Program-made: the position numbers and the translations under genes | Notes under the pieces: generated by a model | What the model was told of the DNA's origin: nothing | Seen by the model: only the letters and a program-made list of their open reading frames with translations | Databases searched by the model: none | NCBI GenBank assembly: GCA_010094025.1 | Contig: ML991789.1 | Span: forward strand, 186,001-250,000 | DNA length: 64,000 nt | DNA from: Viridothelium virens | Taxonomy: Eukaryota; Ascomycota; Dothideomycetes; Trypetheliales; Trypetheliaceae | Reading direction: 5' to 3' | Shown: one piece after another, positions 38,818 through 50,189 of the stretch | Numbering within the stretch: position 1 is the first letter of the stretch | Layout of the letters: each line of letters begins with the position of its first letter

Positions 38818-41800
38818 CTACCTATACATAAGTCTTATCAATCCGCAGCCCAGTGTTGCCTCGATCTTTCGGTCCAAGACTTGGAAAGTCAACCTGCAGC
38901 CTTCTGTGATAGTCCTTTTCGTCATTTCTACCAAAAGCGGGTTGGCATTACTCTGTTCCGCCGCTACCAGAAATTCGAAAAGACCCTTTTTGATCCACGA
39001 TGCCTTTACTGGACCTTGTCGGGATTTCAACCTCCAGGCCAACAACAGCCACGATGCACGCAGTACACCATAACTGAGCGCAAAAGTCTCCTTAGAATAT
39101 GTCCATCCCAGCGGGCCCTCTGATGGATCTTGGCCATCATTCGCGTCAAGCTTCATGGAGGACGTAAGAGTCGTAAGACCATCCATAACCCAGCTCGACA
39201 GGTATCCCATCGGCTCTTCAAGGGAACTCCCTTGATTCTGGAGTATTCGGCAAAGTTTCTCGATCATGTAGACACAACACGCGTATTCCAGGGTTTGATC
39301 TCGGTATAGGTTTTGATCTTCTTGGTCAAATAGGGCAATTCTCCGACGAATATTGCGAGCAAATACATTCGCGACCGAAATAGCCAAGAGCTGCGAGCGA
39401 TGCACAGCGGAGTCAATATTGCTCCCTGTTAGCTTGGCGACAAAGTAGAAAAGCAGAGACTTTAGCTCCTCCTCTCGATCGTAAGTCCGTAATAAGTAGT
39501 CACAGTGCTGTTTCTTCGCGACTGAAGAGACTTTATACTCGACACTCCGTGATCCTCTCTCTGCTAATAGGATGTGGGCGACGGAGAGAGAAGCTAGGTT
39601 TCGAATGTCCTCGTCATCATCTTCCAAAATATCCTGAAGGATCAAGTGCAGCCAAAGTCTGACTGTTGGGTAATAAGGAGAAACCCACGATGTATGCAGG
39701 AAAGAGAGGGCAGTCGCGACTGCTCCACGGATCGACAGGGGCTTAAGGTCGTGTATAGCATATCGTAAACGGTGACAAATCACGTGAAGCTGCTCCATGG
39801 AATTGTCCGTTTCGGGGTTTAGCAATTCAGTCTCCAGATAGAAGCCGCAGAGTTGCAAAACTGATTCTTCAGATGATAGATTTGTCACACCATTGATAAG
39901 AAATCCAAGACCAAGTTTCGGCTGAGTTGACCTCAAAAGAGCAGTACCCGCATGGCTTTCCCGCATTTTGCAGAGAAGTCTCGCAAGAACCTCGACGAGC
40001 GCTGCCCGTTCCAAAGGATCTATGGTGGAAAGAAGCTGCGATTCAAGCATCGCGAATTTTTTGACATCTATTCGAAGCACGAGTCTTGTCTTTGGCGATG
40101 AAGGTGGTGTTGGTACAGTACCAAGGGTTTGTGTGACTTCAAATTGGGTCACAGGAGGAATTTTTTCGCCCTCTTTGGTGTGGGGGATGGAAAAGTCCTT
40201 GTCTGTAGGCGGATACTCCTGGATCAAGGCTTCCACAGACCTCCAGAGTAGGCTATCACAAGCTCTCATCTGCCTTCCCTTTATGTCATCGACAAAAAGC
40301 GTCCGTAACGATGTGATATCCTCGAAAGGCGCAAATAAGGATATACATTCGACGTAAACAGCCTTCGTAATTGGACATGGATTGTGCAGATATAGTTCCG
40401 CGAACCGCCGCTCCATTAATCGTAAGAGTATTGTAACCTCTGAAGTACTTGAACGAGAAGCTTTGTTCAGCAATGCGAATTCATCCTTGTGTCGAGCGTC
40501 GAGCGCTGCGAAGTAAAGGCGTGTGCGGATGGTATACTTGGCGGCTAATAGCCTCCCATGCAGACTATTCTGACTCACAATTGGAGGCATCAAGACGCTT
40601 TGAAGTGTATCCACTGAGGTGTTCGTAGCGACAAGCGCGGCAAACGTCCTGGCAGCCATATCTCGTACGATCCATTGTGGGCTTGCTGTGAGGGAAAGGA
40701 CCAGATTTTGTATCTCGACAACATGATTTCGAGGGGGTAGTGCTCTTTGGAGGATATAAAAGACCGGAAACACATTTTCCGTAGTTCCCTGTTGCCAATA
40801 CTGCCCAGTTGCAAGATCATGTCCAGCAGCGAGGGTAGCATGGCTGGCCTTCAAGAACCTAAGGATTATATCAAGTACCTTTGGATACTTACCAAATGAG
40901 ATTCTGGAGTGGCTAGCGACAATGGGCTCATCTGGAAGTTGACTTTCGTTTGTCCCAAGTAGGCGATCGATAAGAGCCCGAAAGAGCATGAGGCCACAGT
41001 TTCGAATTGCCCAGCTTCAAAGAATTAGCTAAAGGCTGATAGTATGCCTCGAGAATAACTTACGTATCTGAATTTAGGCAATGCCCAACGAGATCAAAGC
41101 CTGTTTCGATGTAGCGTTCCGACTTTTGGCCAAGTCTTGTGGTGCGAAAGATGTCCTTTAGGCAATTTAACGCGTGAACCTGCGAAAGCTCAGTACCACC
41201 AACGGCTGGATCTATCTGGTCGGCTCTGGCTTCTCTCTCGAGGTCTTTGATCACTTCGGCAATTCGTATTTGTGTAGGATCAGCGCTCAGGATACTTGTG
41301 ACGAGTGAAGGAATGCCAGCGGACCGCCGGGTAGTTACGGATGCTTGATTTCGGATAGCGATCAGTGTTTGCTGAGACAAGTTAAATCCCGTGGCCAGTG
41401 CAGAAGCAGATGTTGTCATACCTTATACCAGACGTCCAGATAACCTCGTACGCTTGGTTCTACACAGTCGCCACAACGCATGCAACAAGTGGCAAATGCT
41501 TGCGCCACGGTCGAGAAAGCGCCGCGGTGCCTCAGCTCCACCAGTTGTTCGAAGCATAAATTCCCTAACTCCAGTAGTTCTTGCTGTTCGCCCGGGCTGA
41601 AATCAGACTGGAACCCCGATGTTCTTCTGTTGACTAGTGCTTGTAAAAGCAGGCTGCAGCTATTGATCAGCGGCTCGTCGTGGGTGGCATTTTTGGTGGT
41701 TACCTTGCTTCTTTCAAGGCCCTCCAACAGAAGCTCAAGATACTCTTCGTATCCGAATCGGTGTCTTCAAAGTTGTCTGGTATATGCCCCTCTGGGGCGT

Positions 41801-43912
41801 CATCACAGAGTACCTCTCGCACACATTTCCAGACTGCTTGCAGAATTGCCACAGTGCGTCTATGCATCTCTTCAAATGCTGGGTGCAGTGGATTATCTTG
41901 ATCATCGACATTGTGATGGGTGCGGGAGAAACTTTCTATGATATACCTTCGAAAGATGAGTGACGGCGATAAAGTCATGGGGCTGTCCTTACCTCAGCCC
42001 TGCTAGGGCACCATGCATCGGGTGGGCATCAATGGCTTGGGCAAAGTTGCGTCTCGTAACATTGATGCTTTCTTGTACGGAATTTACTAGCCGCTCTAAA
42101 ATTCTGATCCTTGAGACGGACGAGTTTAGGGGGAGCTGCAGAGCCACCGTAGATTGCAACGTGAAAGAGATGCCAGGATGTGCGTAAAGCAAAGCATAAG
42201 TCCGAGCCATGCCATCCCCATGGTCTGCGCGTCCACTGCTCAACATCAAAGTCTCGGCTTGAGACAAGAATAGACTCAGTTCATCAATCTCCAGACATCC
42301 AGCTCGTCCAGACTGTGCGTTGGTGGCGAATGCCAGGATTGTTGCGGCACAGGATCTGACGTCATCGTAAGGGTCCATGAGTAGATTAAGTGTCAATTGC
42401 ACTAAGTTGTCGTCCAGTAAATTCATGTGGATGGGCCATTGGATCTGTCCTTGAGCTTGCTTCGACAGGTCTCTGATAGGCACGGAAAGATCCAAACCGG
42501 ATTTGAGCAAGATGAGAAAGGCTTTCAAGGACGATATACGTCTTTGATAAGGCGCTGTCGGTCTCAACTCGGATGTTAGGAATTTTCGATACCAATGAAT
42601 GAACTCGATATGCAGTTGTAATGCAGAATTTTGACCATTCACAGGGGTTTCCGACACATCCTCGGAATTATGCTTGGTGCAGCCATAGCGGGTCCGCGAA
42701 GAACGATACCGGCTTAAACCCGAGGTCACCGCTCGAAGCCGGTCAATTAGTCTTTGGACCAGGTTAAGCATCTCAGTCCGAAATTTGGCATCGGGATCGA
42801 CATGGAAGCTTGGCATGTTCTTGCGGAGACATTTCAGCGCTGTGACCGTAAAAGGTCGCGAAATCGATGCGGAAGTGACCAGGAGAGAAAGTCCAGCAAG
42901 TCTTTTCATCGGTGAGACATCCGACATTAGCTCCCTGAAGCATGCATCCGGCAGGTTGACACGTCCGTGGCGTTCTTGAATGTCGCAAGATTGGCCTGCT
43001 TCCACTTCATGAATAATCCCAATGTCTTTGCCCGTCTGTAAAGCTGCATACAGAAGAGCGGTGTCGTTATCATTGTCATTGTCCGGTCTTGCACCGAATG
43101 CCACCCCTTCCGATTGTGGATCAAGACCAGGATGGGCTCCATACTTTAACAGACGGAGGAATAGGGCTACATCCAGAGCTCTCCGTCTGAAAATAGTCGG
43201 GAAGACATGGTTCTGCAGCGGTTTGATTACGTCAGCGGAACGACGGACGACGGCGATTACCGGTTCTGCCCAAACAGGAGTTTCTTCATCGGGGTAGCCA
43301 GATGAACCATCCTCTCGTTCGATGATTGAAGCCTTTTCACAGAGGGTACAAGTCAAGTGAGCGGCTGCAGCAGTTTTATCTGCATTGGCAAGCCACTGCA
43401 AACAGACAAAGATCAATATTTTAGTAGTAAATTTTCGACTGTGACTTTCTAAAGAGGAGTCGATGTTCGAAGCGGTCCACTGCTGAAACGATTCCAGCAG
43501 CAACGGCAAAGAGACGATGTCCCTAGAGAGGAAAAGCTCCAGCGTATGCAAGCCAGCTTTGGCTTGTAAGGCCTCCTTTTCCTTGAAGGTGATATTGAAT
43601 ACATTTGTTAGAGCTTGATCCACAAGAGCATGTTTTTCGGAGGGTTGAAGGTTGTTGAGAGACCTGCCTAGTGCGAGGAGTAATTGTCTCATGGATTTAC
43701 CCTTGGCAGCGTGGGACCATTGCAGGAACACGCCAAAACCCAAGATCCAGAAATCATTGGATTGCACGAGGGAGCAAAGAGACGAAGACTTGGAGGCTTC
43801 GCATCGTTCGATTATTCCACACAGGGCATTCGTCGCCGCCGCTCGGTGACTGGATGAGATATCCAAGAGTCGAACAGTAGAAAGGATTTGACGAATACGT
43901 AACGAAACGATC
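38818..43912 (-). CDS. THADA/Trm732 family (DUF2428) tRNA 2'-O-methylation cofactor
   Basis: Exons on the minus strand: 43912-41993, 41946-41704, 41659-41422, 41371-41064 and 41014-38818, with introns of 43-50 bp. From codon 43866 this gives about 1619 residues. Joins restore TRRSAGIPSLVTSILSADPT and WAIRNCGLMLFRALIDRLLG, both hallmarks of the DUF2428/THADA core. The rest is helical-repeat (HEAT/ARM-like) sequence. Known role: yeast Trm732 partners the methyltransferase Trm7 for ribose methylation at position 32 of the tRNA anticodon loop. The start is unresolved: the frame is open without an ATG up to an acceptor (TTCAG) at 43913, so a short upstream exon carries the start codon. Confidence 0.88.
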
Positions 43913-44228
43913 CTGAATTGCAGTTAACGTCCGGATCAATGAAACGGTTAAGTACCATCAACGAACATGAAAGGAGGAAAGAACGTTGCAGGGACTCTCT
44001 TCACTCTAAGATCTTCACGATCTTGTTTGTGGGATCACACCACAACCTATATTGGATGGCAGGGTGTCCATCGGATCGAAGTAAGCCTTTCAATTGAAAC
44101 TATTCTCACCTCAAATAAGTGAAGTAGTATTCTGTCCGGCTACTAGAGAGGGGACCAGGGCTGCAGTATAGATATTCCGCGCTTTCTACGCATCCTTGGA
44201 AGGAAGTGGGGCATAAGACGATGAATCC
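43913..44228. other. Upstream region of THADA/Trm732 gene
   Basis: Should contain the missing first coding exon of the minus-strand gene; several ATGs are present (for example near 43951 and 44069) but none joins in phase by a clear intron. Confidence 0.4.
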
Positions 44229-44375
44229 TTACACTGCTGTTCGATTTTCATCAGATGGACTCAGATTGTCAGGCAAGATGCGGCTGAAGTCCTGGGTCAG
44301 CTCCCGCAGCTCTTCTTCTGTCAAAGGGTTGCTGGAGGAATCTAAGTCTTTCTCCATTTTTTGGATGCATTCCAT
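44229..44375 (-). CDS. Possible small protein or 3' exon of one, function unknown
   Basis: A 48-codon frame from ATG 44375 reads MECIQKMEKDLDSSS, then LTEEELRELTQDFSRILPDN and ends ENRTAV. The composition is that of a real acidic helical protein. A good acceptor (CCCACACAG) lies 15 nt before the ATG, so this may be the last exon of a two-exon gene starting close to and divergent from TIM23, with a donor GTATGT near 44570. I do not recognise the family. Confidence 0.35.
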   Translation of the reverse strand: MECIQKMEKDLDSSSNPLTEEELRELTQDFSRILPDNLSPSDENRTAV

Positions 44376-44541
44376 GTGGGAGTATGATTTCTGTGTGGGC
44401 AGACAGTGGAGAGCTGTCTTAATGAAGGGTGATTTCGATTATCGGATGGAAGACATGCTTATTTCTTGCTTAGCTGATAACCTGGATATGAGATGTTTAT
44501 GTCGAGGAAGTCGTGTTGTGGGGAGCGGAGGACTGGGGCAA

Positions 44542-44564
44542 GGTGATATGGTGATATGGTGATA
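44542..44564. repeat. Short tandem repeat GGTGATAT x ~3
   Basis: Two full copies and a seven-base third copy of the 8-bp unit, within the region between TIM23 and the small minus-strand frame. Confidence 0.9.
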
Positions 44565-44754
44565 CATACGTTTGAGACGATACGCCCTAACCCGCTTTGG
44601 GACACGACCCGCGGACTTCGTCGAAAAAAGTTGCCTTTACAGCGCCAGGGAGGTTTAGTATTTTGTCCATCAACCTTCAGCACAAAACCCAGGGTGTATC
44701 TTGGCCGCCATCTAGAAGTCGCTCTTGTGTTAGTTCTTCTTTCTGCAACTCATA

Positions 44755-45486
44755 ATGACCATCTGGGACTCCTTGACCGGCCGCAAATCATCTCAGAACA
44801 CTTCGTCCTCCCCTTCCTCCACTGCAACCTTGCAGGACCCGACAGATGCCTTTCGGCCGCAGAGCTTTGATCCGACGACCGCGCAAGATGTCTCCTCCTT
44901 CTTGAGCGGGCCCAATACCTTTGACCCGTCTCAGCTTCATCCTCTTGCCGGCCTGAACCAAGACACTCTCGACTACCTATCCCTCGAAGAATCCGCTCTT
45001 TCAGACCTTCCTGGGTCAAGGTCAGCATTACCCTCACGCGGCTGGTCGGATGATTTATGTTATGGTACTGGTGTGACATATCTCAGCGCCCTGACAATAG
45101 GAGGCACATGGGGCTTAGTGGAGGGTCTCAACAAAGCACCGGCATCAGCGTCACCCAAGCTGAAGCTGAATTCTGCACTGAACGCAATCACGCGAAGAGG
45201 CCCCTTCTTGGGCAACTCGGCTGGTGTCATTGCGATGGTATACAACGGGGTCAATTCAACGATAGGTTATTACAGGGGAAAGCACGACGCCACGAACAGC
45301 ATCCTGGCGGGAGCGCTGAGCGGTATGCTGTTCAAGAGTACACGAGGTGTGAGGCCTATGATGATATCAGGAGGCTTAGCGGCGACAGTTGCAGGCGCTT
45401 GGGCAGTACGTGCACCATCAAAGTGGTAACCTGGATAACTGCTAATCTTTGGCTCTCTTTAGGTGACTCGGAAGGTTTTATTCTAG
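44755..45486 (+). CDS. TIM23: TIM23, mitochondrial inner-membrane import channel subunit
   Basis: Exon 1 44755-45405 and exon 2 45463-45486 (24 nt), joined by a 57-bp intron (GTACGT donor, branch GCTAAT), give 224 residues ending AWAVTRKVLF. Seen: a hydrophilic intermembrane-space N-terminus with DPLAG-like HPLAGLNQDTLDYL, then the Tim17/22/23 domain (about 100-220) with four membrane spans, including TYLSALTIGGTWGLVEGL, LGNSAGVIAMVYNGVNSTIG and HDATNSILAGALSGMLFKST. It forms the presequence translocase channel core with Tim17. Without the terminal exon the frame would end VRAPSKW, unlike the family, so the intron is well supported. Confidence 0.94.
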
Positions 45487-46078
45487 CAGACAGAAGGCGA
45501 CGACAAGTAGGACTTTGAATCTTCCTTCAATAGAATAGTAGGGCACCTCGGCGCAAAGTTCGCTCGGCGTTGCGCACTCGATCGGGCGCATGTTACACTA
45601 GAGTTGGATTCTGCATGGGTTGGAGTTTTTTTTCGCACGCTACTACTCCTCTCTCAAGGTTCAGACGACGGAGCATGAGAGTGCTCGACATTTCGTAATC
45701 AGATAGCGACTGCCGTATTGTAAAGAGCCATTAATCACTCACTTCAAGCGAACCAACCGCCTTTCTTTAATGGGATATCCGAAAGAGGAAACCATCACTT
45801 TAACTCGACACTAACCATTCAGTGAAATACAATCACACCATGGTTCAGTGATCCAGTCCGACACAGGTCTACTTCATCTTGTTGCTGAAGGCCTGACTAA
45901 TTCTTGCCTATCTTCAGTTCCCTCCCCCCCCCTCAAAACGCGACCGGCAATCTTGACGCGCCTTCCCATCTCGCAACTGTCAACAAGACGCAAACTCCAA
46001 GTTGTGATCTAGGCCTCCCTTCACAAAGAACAGCACGCGATAGAGTCCCTTGAACTGCATCTCTATAGGCTCTTACCA
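45487..46078. other. Intergenic region
   Basis: Presumed TIM23 terminator and upstream region of the next gene. No feature recognised. Confidence 0.5.
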
Positions 46079-47350
46079 ATGCAGCCGGTCTTGCAGCGTC
46101 ACCATCACTTGCTACCTTCCAATGTTCCCTGCGCAGTGCCCCCTGCAGGTGGTGCAAGTGACTTTGTATGGGAGCTCATCGATGAAAGATTAGTAGAGGC
46201 TGCTGACATCGGCGGAGGCGCTCTACGCTTCATGTCAACTTATGGCTGCATCTACCACTTGTTCCGCTCGTTGTGCCTTAACGAAAAAGAGGGTCTCGGA
46301 AATGGGAAAACAGTCTTCTGCCCGCCCGGAATGTCTTTCAACATCGACTGTGGAGTTACGAGATCTGGTCCAACCTACCAGCACATTTATCGGAGATGGT
46401 GCGAAGCCAACACGGTTTCGGGTGAGCTCTATGATAAGCATAGGGAAAAGTTTCATAACCTCATTACCATTACAACCAATAATGGGGACATCATTAACCC
46501 AAAGCTCGTGAGTGCTTGCCAAGCAGCTGCCTCAACCCTCGTTACAGGCTCTCGAAAGAGGCGCGCCGACGGAAACCCTCTTGATATGCAAAGCCTTGTC
46601 AAATCAGCCGAAACCAAGCTCGCACAGTGGCGCCTCACGCAAGATGCTGGCACAGATCACCAGTGCAACACCAATGAATACAAGATTATCCATCTGTCTT
46701 ACACCCCGGGTGAGCTTTGGATTGGCGTGCGTCAGGGTTCTAAGCATCAACAACTTGAACATGTCATGATGAGAAACCTAGAGCGAGCAGGAGAAATGCA
46801 CAGAGACGCAGACAGAGGCCCAAGATTTGTCAACGCTGGCCATTTAGCACCCGAAAGGCTGAACCGATTTCCATTGCAGTACGGTGCAGAATTATTCGAC
46901 CAATTCTCAAACCACTCTTCCTCAAACCAAAGTAGGAGTCCACACGGTACGAAGCCTATTACATTCCGAGGTATTCCTTCGTCGTTCGCCGAATATGCAC
47001 GAGCGATGGAACAAATGCAATTCATCAATCTAGAGAAAGAATATCTATGTCAAGACTCATTCCCAGAATCTCGGCGCCAAAACAGCTTTGCACCTGGCAT
47101 TCTCTCACTTGAAGCAGCTCGGCGTGTGAATGGTAAGTGATAGACCGTACCGCAAGCTACTGCGGCCATGAACGGATACGTGCAGAGCTCGGGATAATTA
47201 CGACTCCGAAACACGTTACGAAAATGCCAGTGAGCACATTCAATCAGCGATGCTGACTCCCTTACAGGTCGAGCACAGGCCAATGCGACAGGATCTACAC
47301 AGCAGCAGGTGCCGGACACTTTCTCACTACAGGACACACAGATGGGTTGA
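46079..47350 (+). CDS. Hypothetical fungal protein, two exons
   Basis: Exons 46079-47132 and 47268-47350, joined by a 135-bp GTAAGT-TTACAG intron in phase, give 378 residues. Seen: an N-terminal region rich in Cys and aromatic residues (GGGALRFMSTYGCIYHLFRS, VFCPPGMSFNIDCG, YQHIYRRWCEANT), a basic patch GSRKRRADG that could be a nuclear signal, and a polar, Gln/Ser-rich C-terminus. No signal peptide or membrane helix. Not recognised; the conserved-looking first 150 residues suggest a folded domain, the rest looks disordered. The joined second exon extends the frame by 26 codons, which supports the gene being real. Confidence 0.65.
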
Positions 47351-48087
47351 GTTGAGCTCTGCAAGTTTTCCCCTCACTTGGATGATGGCGCAAGTCACTT
47401 GCTGAACGCCAATTTCCCTTGTGCCTCTAACCCTGGCGACTCTAATGCACTTCTGAATTTGCTCCACAAAATCGAGATCGTACGAAGAAGCGATCTATTG
47501 TGAAACTTTGAAAAGACACGGGAGACACGGGAGCTATGACAAGTCATTTAAACACTAATTCCTCACCAAAATGGTACTCATCAAACAGCCATAAATGTAC
47601 GTAAGGGTCCGAGAACTAGTTTGTCTGCAAATATCTACCCCTACGTCCCCCACAGCTACCATAGTAATGGTATTCTGGCGTAGTGGTGAAGACCATTCAT
47701 CGGAAAGGACAGATGGAGAATATCAGCAGCATCATCGAAGCAGGTAACTCGTGTTATGAAATAACAGAACGTCAGATCGAGACGCGTTGGTGGTGACTAG
47801 GGACCCTAGCAGTAGTGATAATCACAATCTTTTGATGTTATGTGGCAATCTGAACGCACGAAGATGACTAGCGCGCATGAAGTGGTGACTGATTGATTCT
47901 TGCCCTCACAAGTGAATTTTCTGTTTGTCCTTTACTCTGCTTGTCGATGGCTCTTTCTTGGCGTATGGAACACAAAGACCCAGTTTTCATTTACTCTTGC
48001 CCCTTCCACTGCGCACTACACTGATCCCGTCATTGATATTTCCGACGCTTCAGTGAAGTGCTGGCAGTCGCGACGGAAATCAAAGCC
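47351..48087. other. Intergenic region
   Basis: No supported gene. The frame immediately before 48088 is open without an ATG, so a leader exon for the next gene cannot be excluded. Confidence 0.45.
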
Positions 48088-49533
48088 ATGGCTCGAAATC
48101 TTTTGACCACGGTGGACGATGTCATTTCTGCTATTGAGTACGACTTGAAGACCGACGGCGAAATCATCTCTGCGGGAGCTCTTCGTGGTGAGAATGCCAT
48201 AGCTGAGCTAGCGCGCCAGATAGATGTCTGGTCCCTTCCAAATGAAGAACCTATGAGTCTAGAAGATGCCATGGAGGACATGCAAGCCGAGCTCGACTCT
48301 GTCGATCCCTCAATCTGGATGGATTCCATAGACCAGGACGCATCTCTCAAGAACGAAGTTGAGGAAGCCCTCGATCGTAAGCTGGCCGGAGTCAATGCCG
48401 GGCCACAAATTGCAGCTCTCCATCGCTGGCTCTCTAACGCTGGATTGCCTCCCAAAGAGACGAAAGAAATTGAGTTCATGAGAAAGGTCAAAATTTTTCA
48501 TGAGCTGCAGCATCCGCTCCCACCTCCAATCTGGGAGGGAAGATCTGAATTCTTCGTCGCCATCATAGCTGAACTGCAGGAAGATGGAACACCTTGGGAG
48601 CTAAAGGAGCGGTACTGCACTTACGACACGGACTGGAAGGAATTCCAGAAAATGCTCACATCGGCAACTGTAATCTACGAATCTGAAAGGCAGGACTACA
48701 CAGAAGGCTATACCCTCAAGGATGGCCCATGGTTCTACAAATCTTTTGAAGGCGGAAAAATGCAAGGCATTAGCAATAGTGATGATGAAGACTGGACAAA
48801 GCTCGAATCCGAGCTCGATTACCGCACTTTGAGTATCATGCTGCATCAGAAGCAAGACGTCGGAGATTTTGGAGTTGCTATCCGTCATGTAAGTCCACAG
48901 TTCCTCTTAAATCCCAACTGTCCCTTCCTGGGTATGTCCAGCCAACTTCCTCTCGAGATCCAGCTCGCATTCAGGATTCCTTGTGCTATCAATCTGTCAA
49001 AGCTGACCAACTCTCTAACCGCGTAGCATCAAACAACACTCCGGTCCCGCGCTCTTAAAGCCAAATACGATGAGATATACACCGACTTCAATGGCCCCGC
49101 AGCTGAGATACTTGATGAGAACGGATATCCTTACTTTGATGACGATTCAGGTGACCTCATGTTCAAGCTCGACCTGTGGAACCGAAATTATGACCGGGAA
49201 CTTCGAAAGCAGAGGAGAGAAGCGGGAAAGATGCTCGAAGATGACGAGGAAGACGAGGAGGAGGATCGACAGTGGAGAGAGCAGCGGAGGCTTTTACGCG
49301 CCGAGAAACATCGTAAGTGGGATGCGGAGAGAGCCACTAGAGAGAGCAAGCAGGAGGCAGTCGGAGCTGTGGGGGCAGAGGAGGAAGCGGGGCAGGGGGC
49401 CCTGGAGGGAGAAAAGAAGCTGAATGTAGGGATAGAAGGGAATGAAGAGACTGATGGGATGAGGATGGAGGAGGTGCGCCAAGAAGATCCGGGGCCAGGC
49501 GACACCGTCCAGGAAGTCACAATGAATTGTTGA
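48088..49533 (+). CDS. Hypothetical acidic fungal protein, two exons
   Basis: Exons 48088-48888 and 49027-49533, joined by a 138-bp intron (GTAAGT donor, GCGTAG acceptor), give 435 residues. Seen: a helical N-terminal half (LTTVDDVISAIEYDLKTDG, IAALHRWLSNAGLPPKETKE), a central part with WEGRSEFFVAIIAELQEDG and GPWFYKSFEGGKMQGI, a conserved-looking segment after the join (ALKAKYDEIYTDFNG, YPYFDDDSGDLMFKLDLW), then a charged coil (EDDEEDEEEDRQWREQRRLL) and an acidic tail. No signal peptide or membrane helix. I do not recognise the family; the composition suggests a soluble, possibly nuclear, protein. Confidence 0.7.
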
Positions 49534-50189
49534 TCAGGCAAACTGTGGGACGACAGGGAAAGGGAATAGGATTGAGAGAAGTGGACCTCAGCAGAGTAAC
49601 ACCGGTAGGAAGGATATCATGGATGAATGTTCGGAGCGAACGCAGGTAAGGTGGCGATTACCGGTTCGGTCGATGAGCCTTCAGTCAGTAAGTGGTCGGA
49701 CGACGAATACTATATCAGGTTGAGAAGTTGATAGATTAATCGAAAGAAATAAGCAAAGATAGTGTAAAGAACCAAATGGAACTAGTGAATGAAATTCGCG
49801 GAATAGGAGTAGAGCGTTGAGAAGAAATCAAATTTGTATCACTCACTCTCCTTTCTCGCTTTTTCTACCTACCCCTCGCCGCCTGATAACCTCAACCTAC
49901 ACTTCAGACACCAACTCACTAACGCAATCTCGTTGAGGTATCTACACTAAGCTGCATCTAGTGATTACGACATCTTATATCTCACTTCCTTGCTCTCGTA
50001 AGGATACCTGCTTCGTCTCCTTGATCCAGAACCTGTTTCGTGGCCCACTGATACTCGGATCCTCTCATTCCTCCCCTCTAATGACATCGATCAGAAAACA
50101 GCGTGACGATATCTTCGTATTTGGCCTTTGCTGTGAGTTACCTGAGCGCTCTACATTCGATTCGATCTTCGAAGCGAGAGTCCGAAGCG
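49534..50189. other. Intergenic region
   Basis: A pyrimidine-rich tract (about 49845-49910) typical of fungal core promoters precedes the next gene. No other feature seen. Confidence 0.45.
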
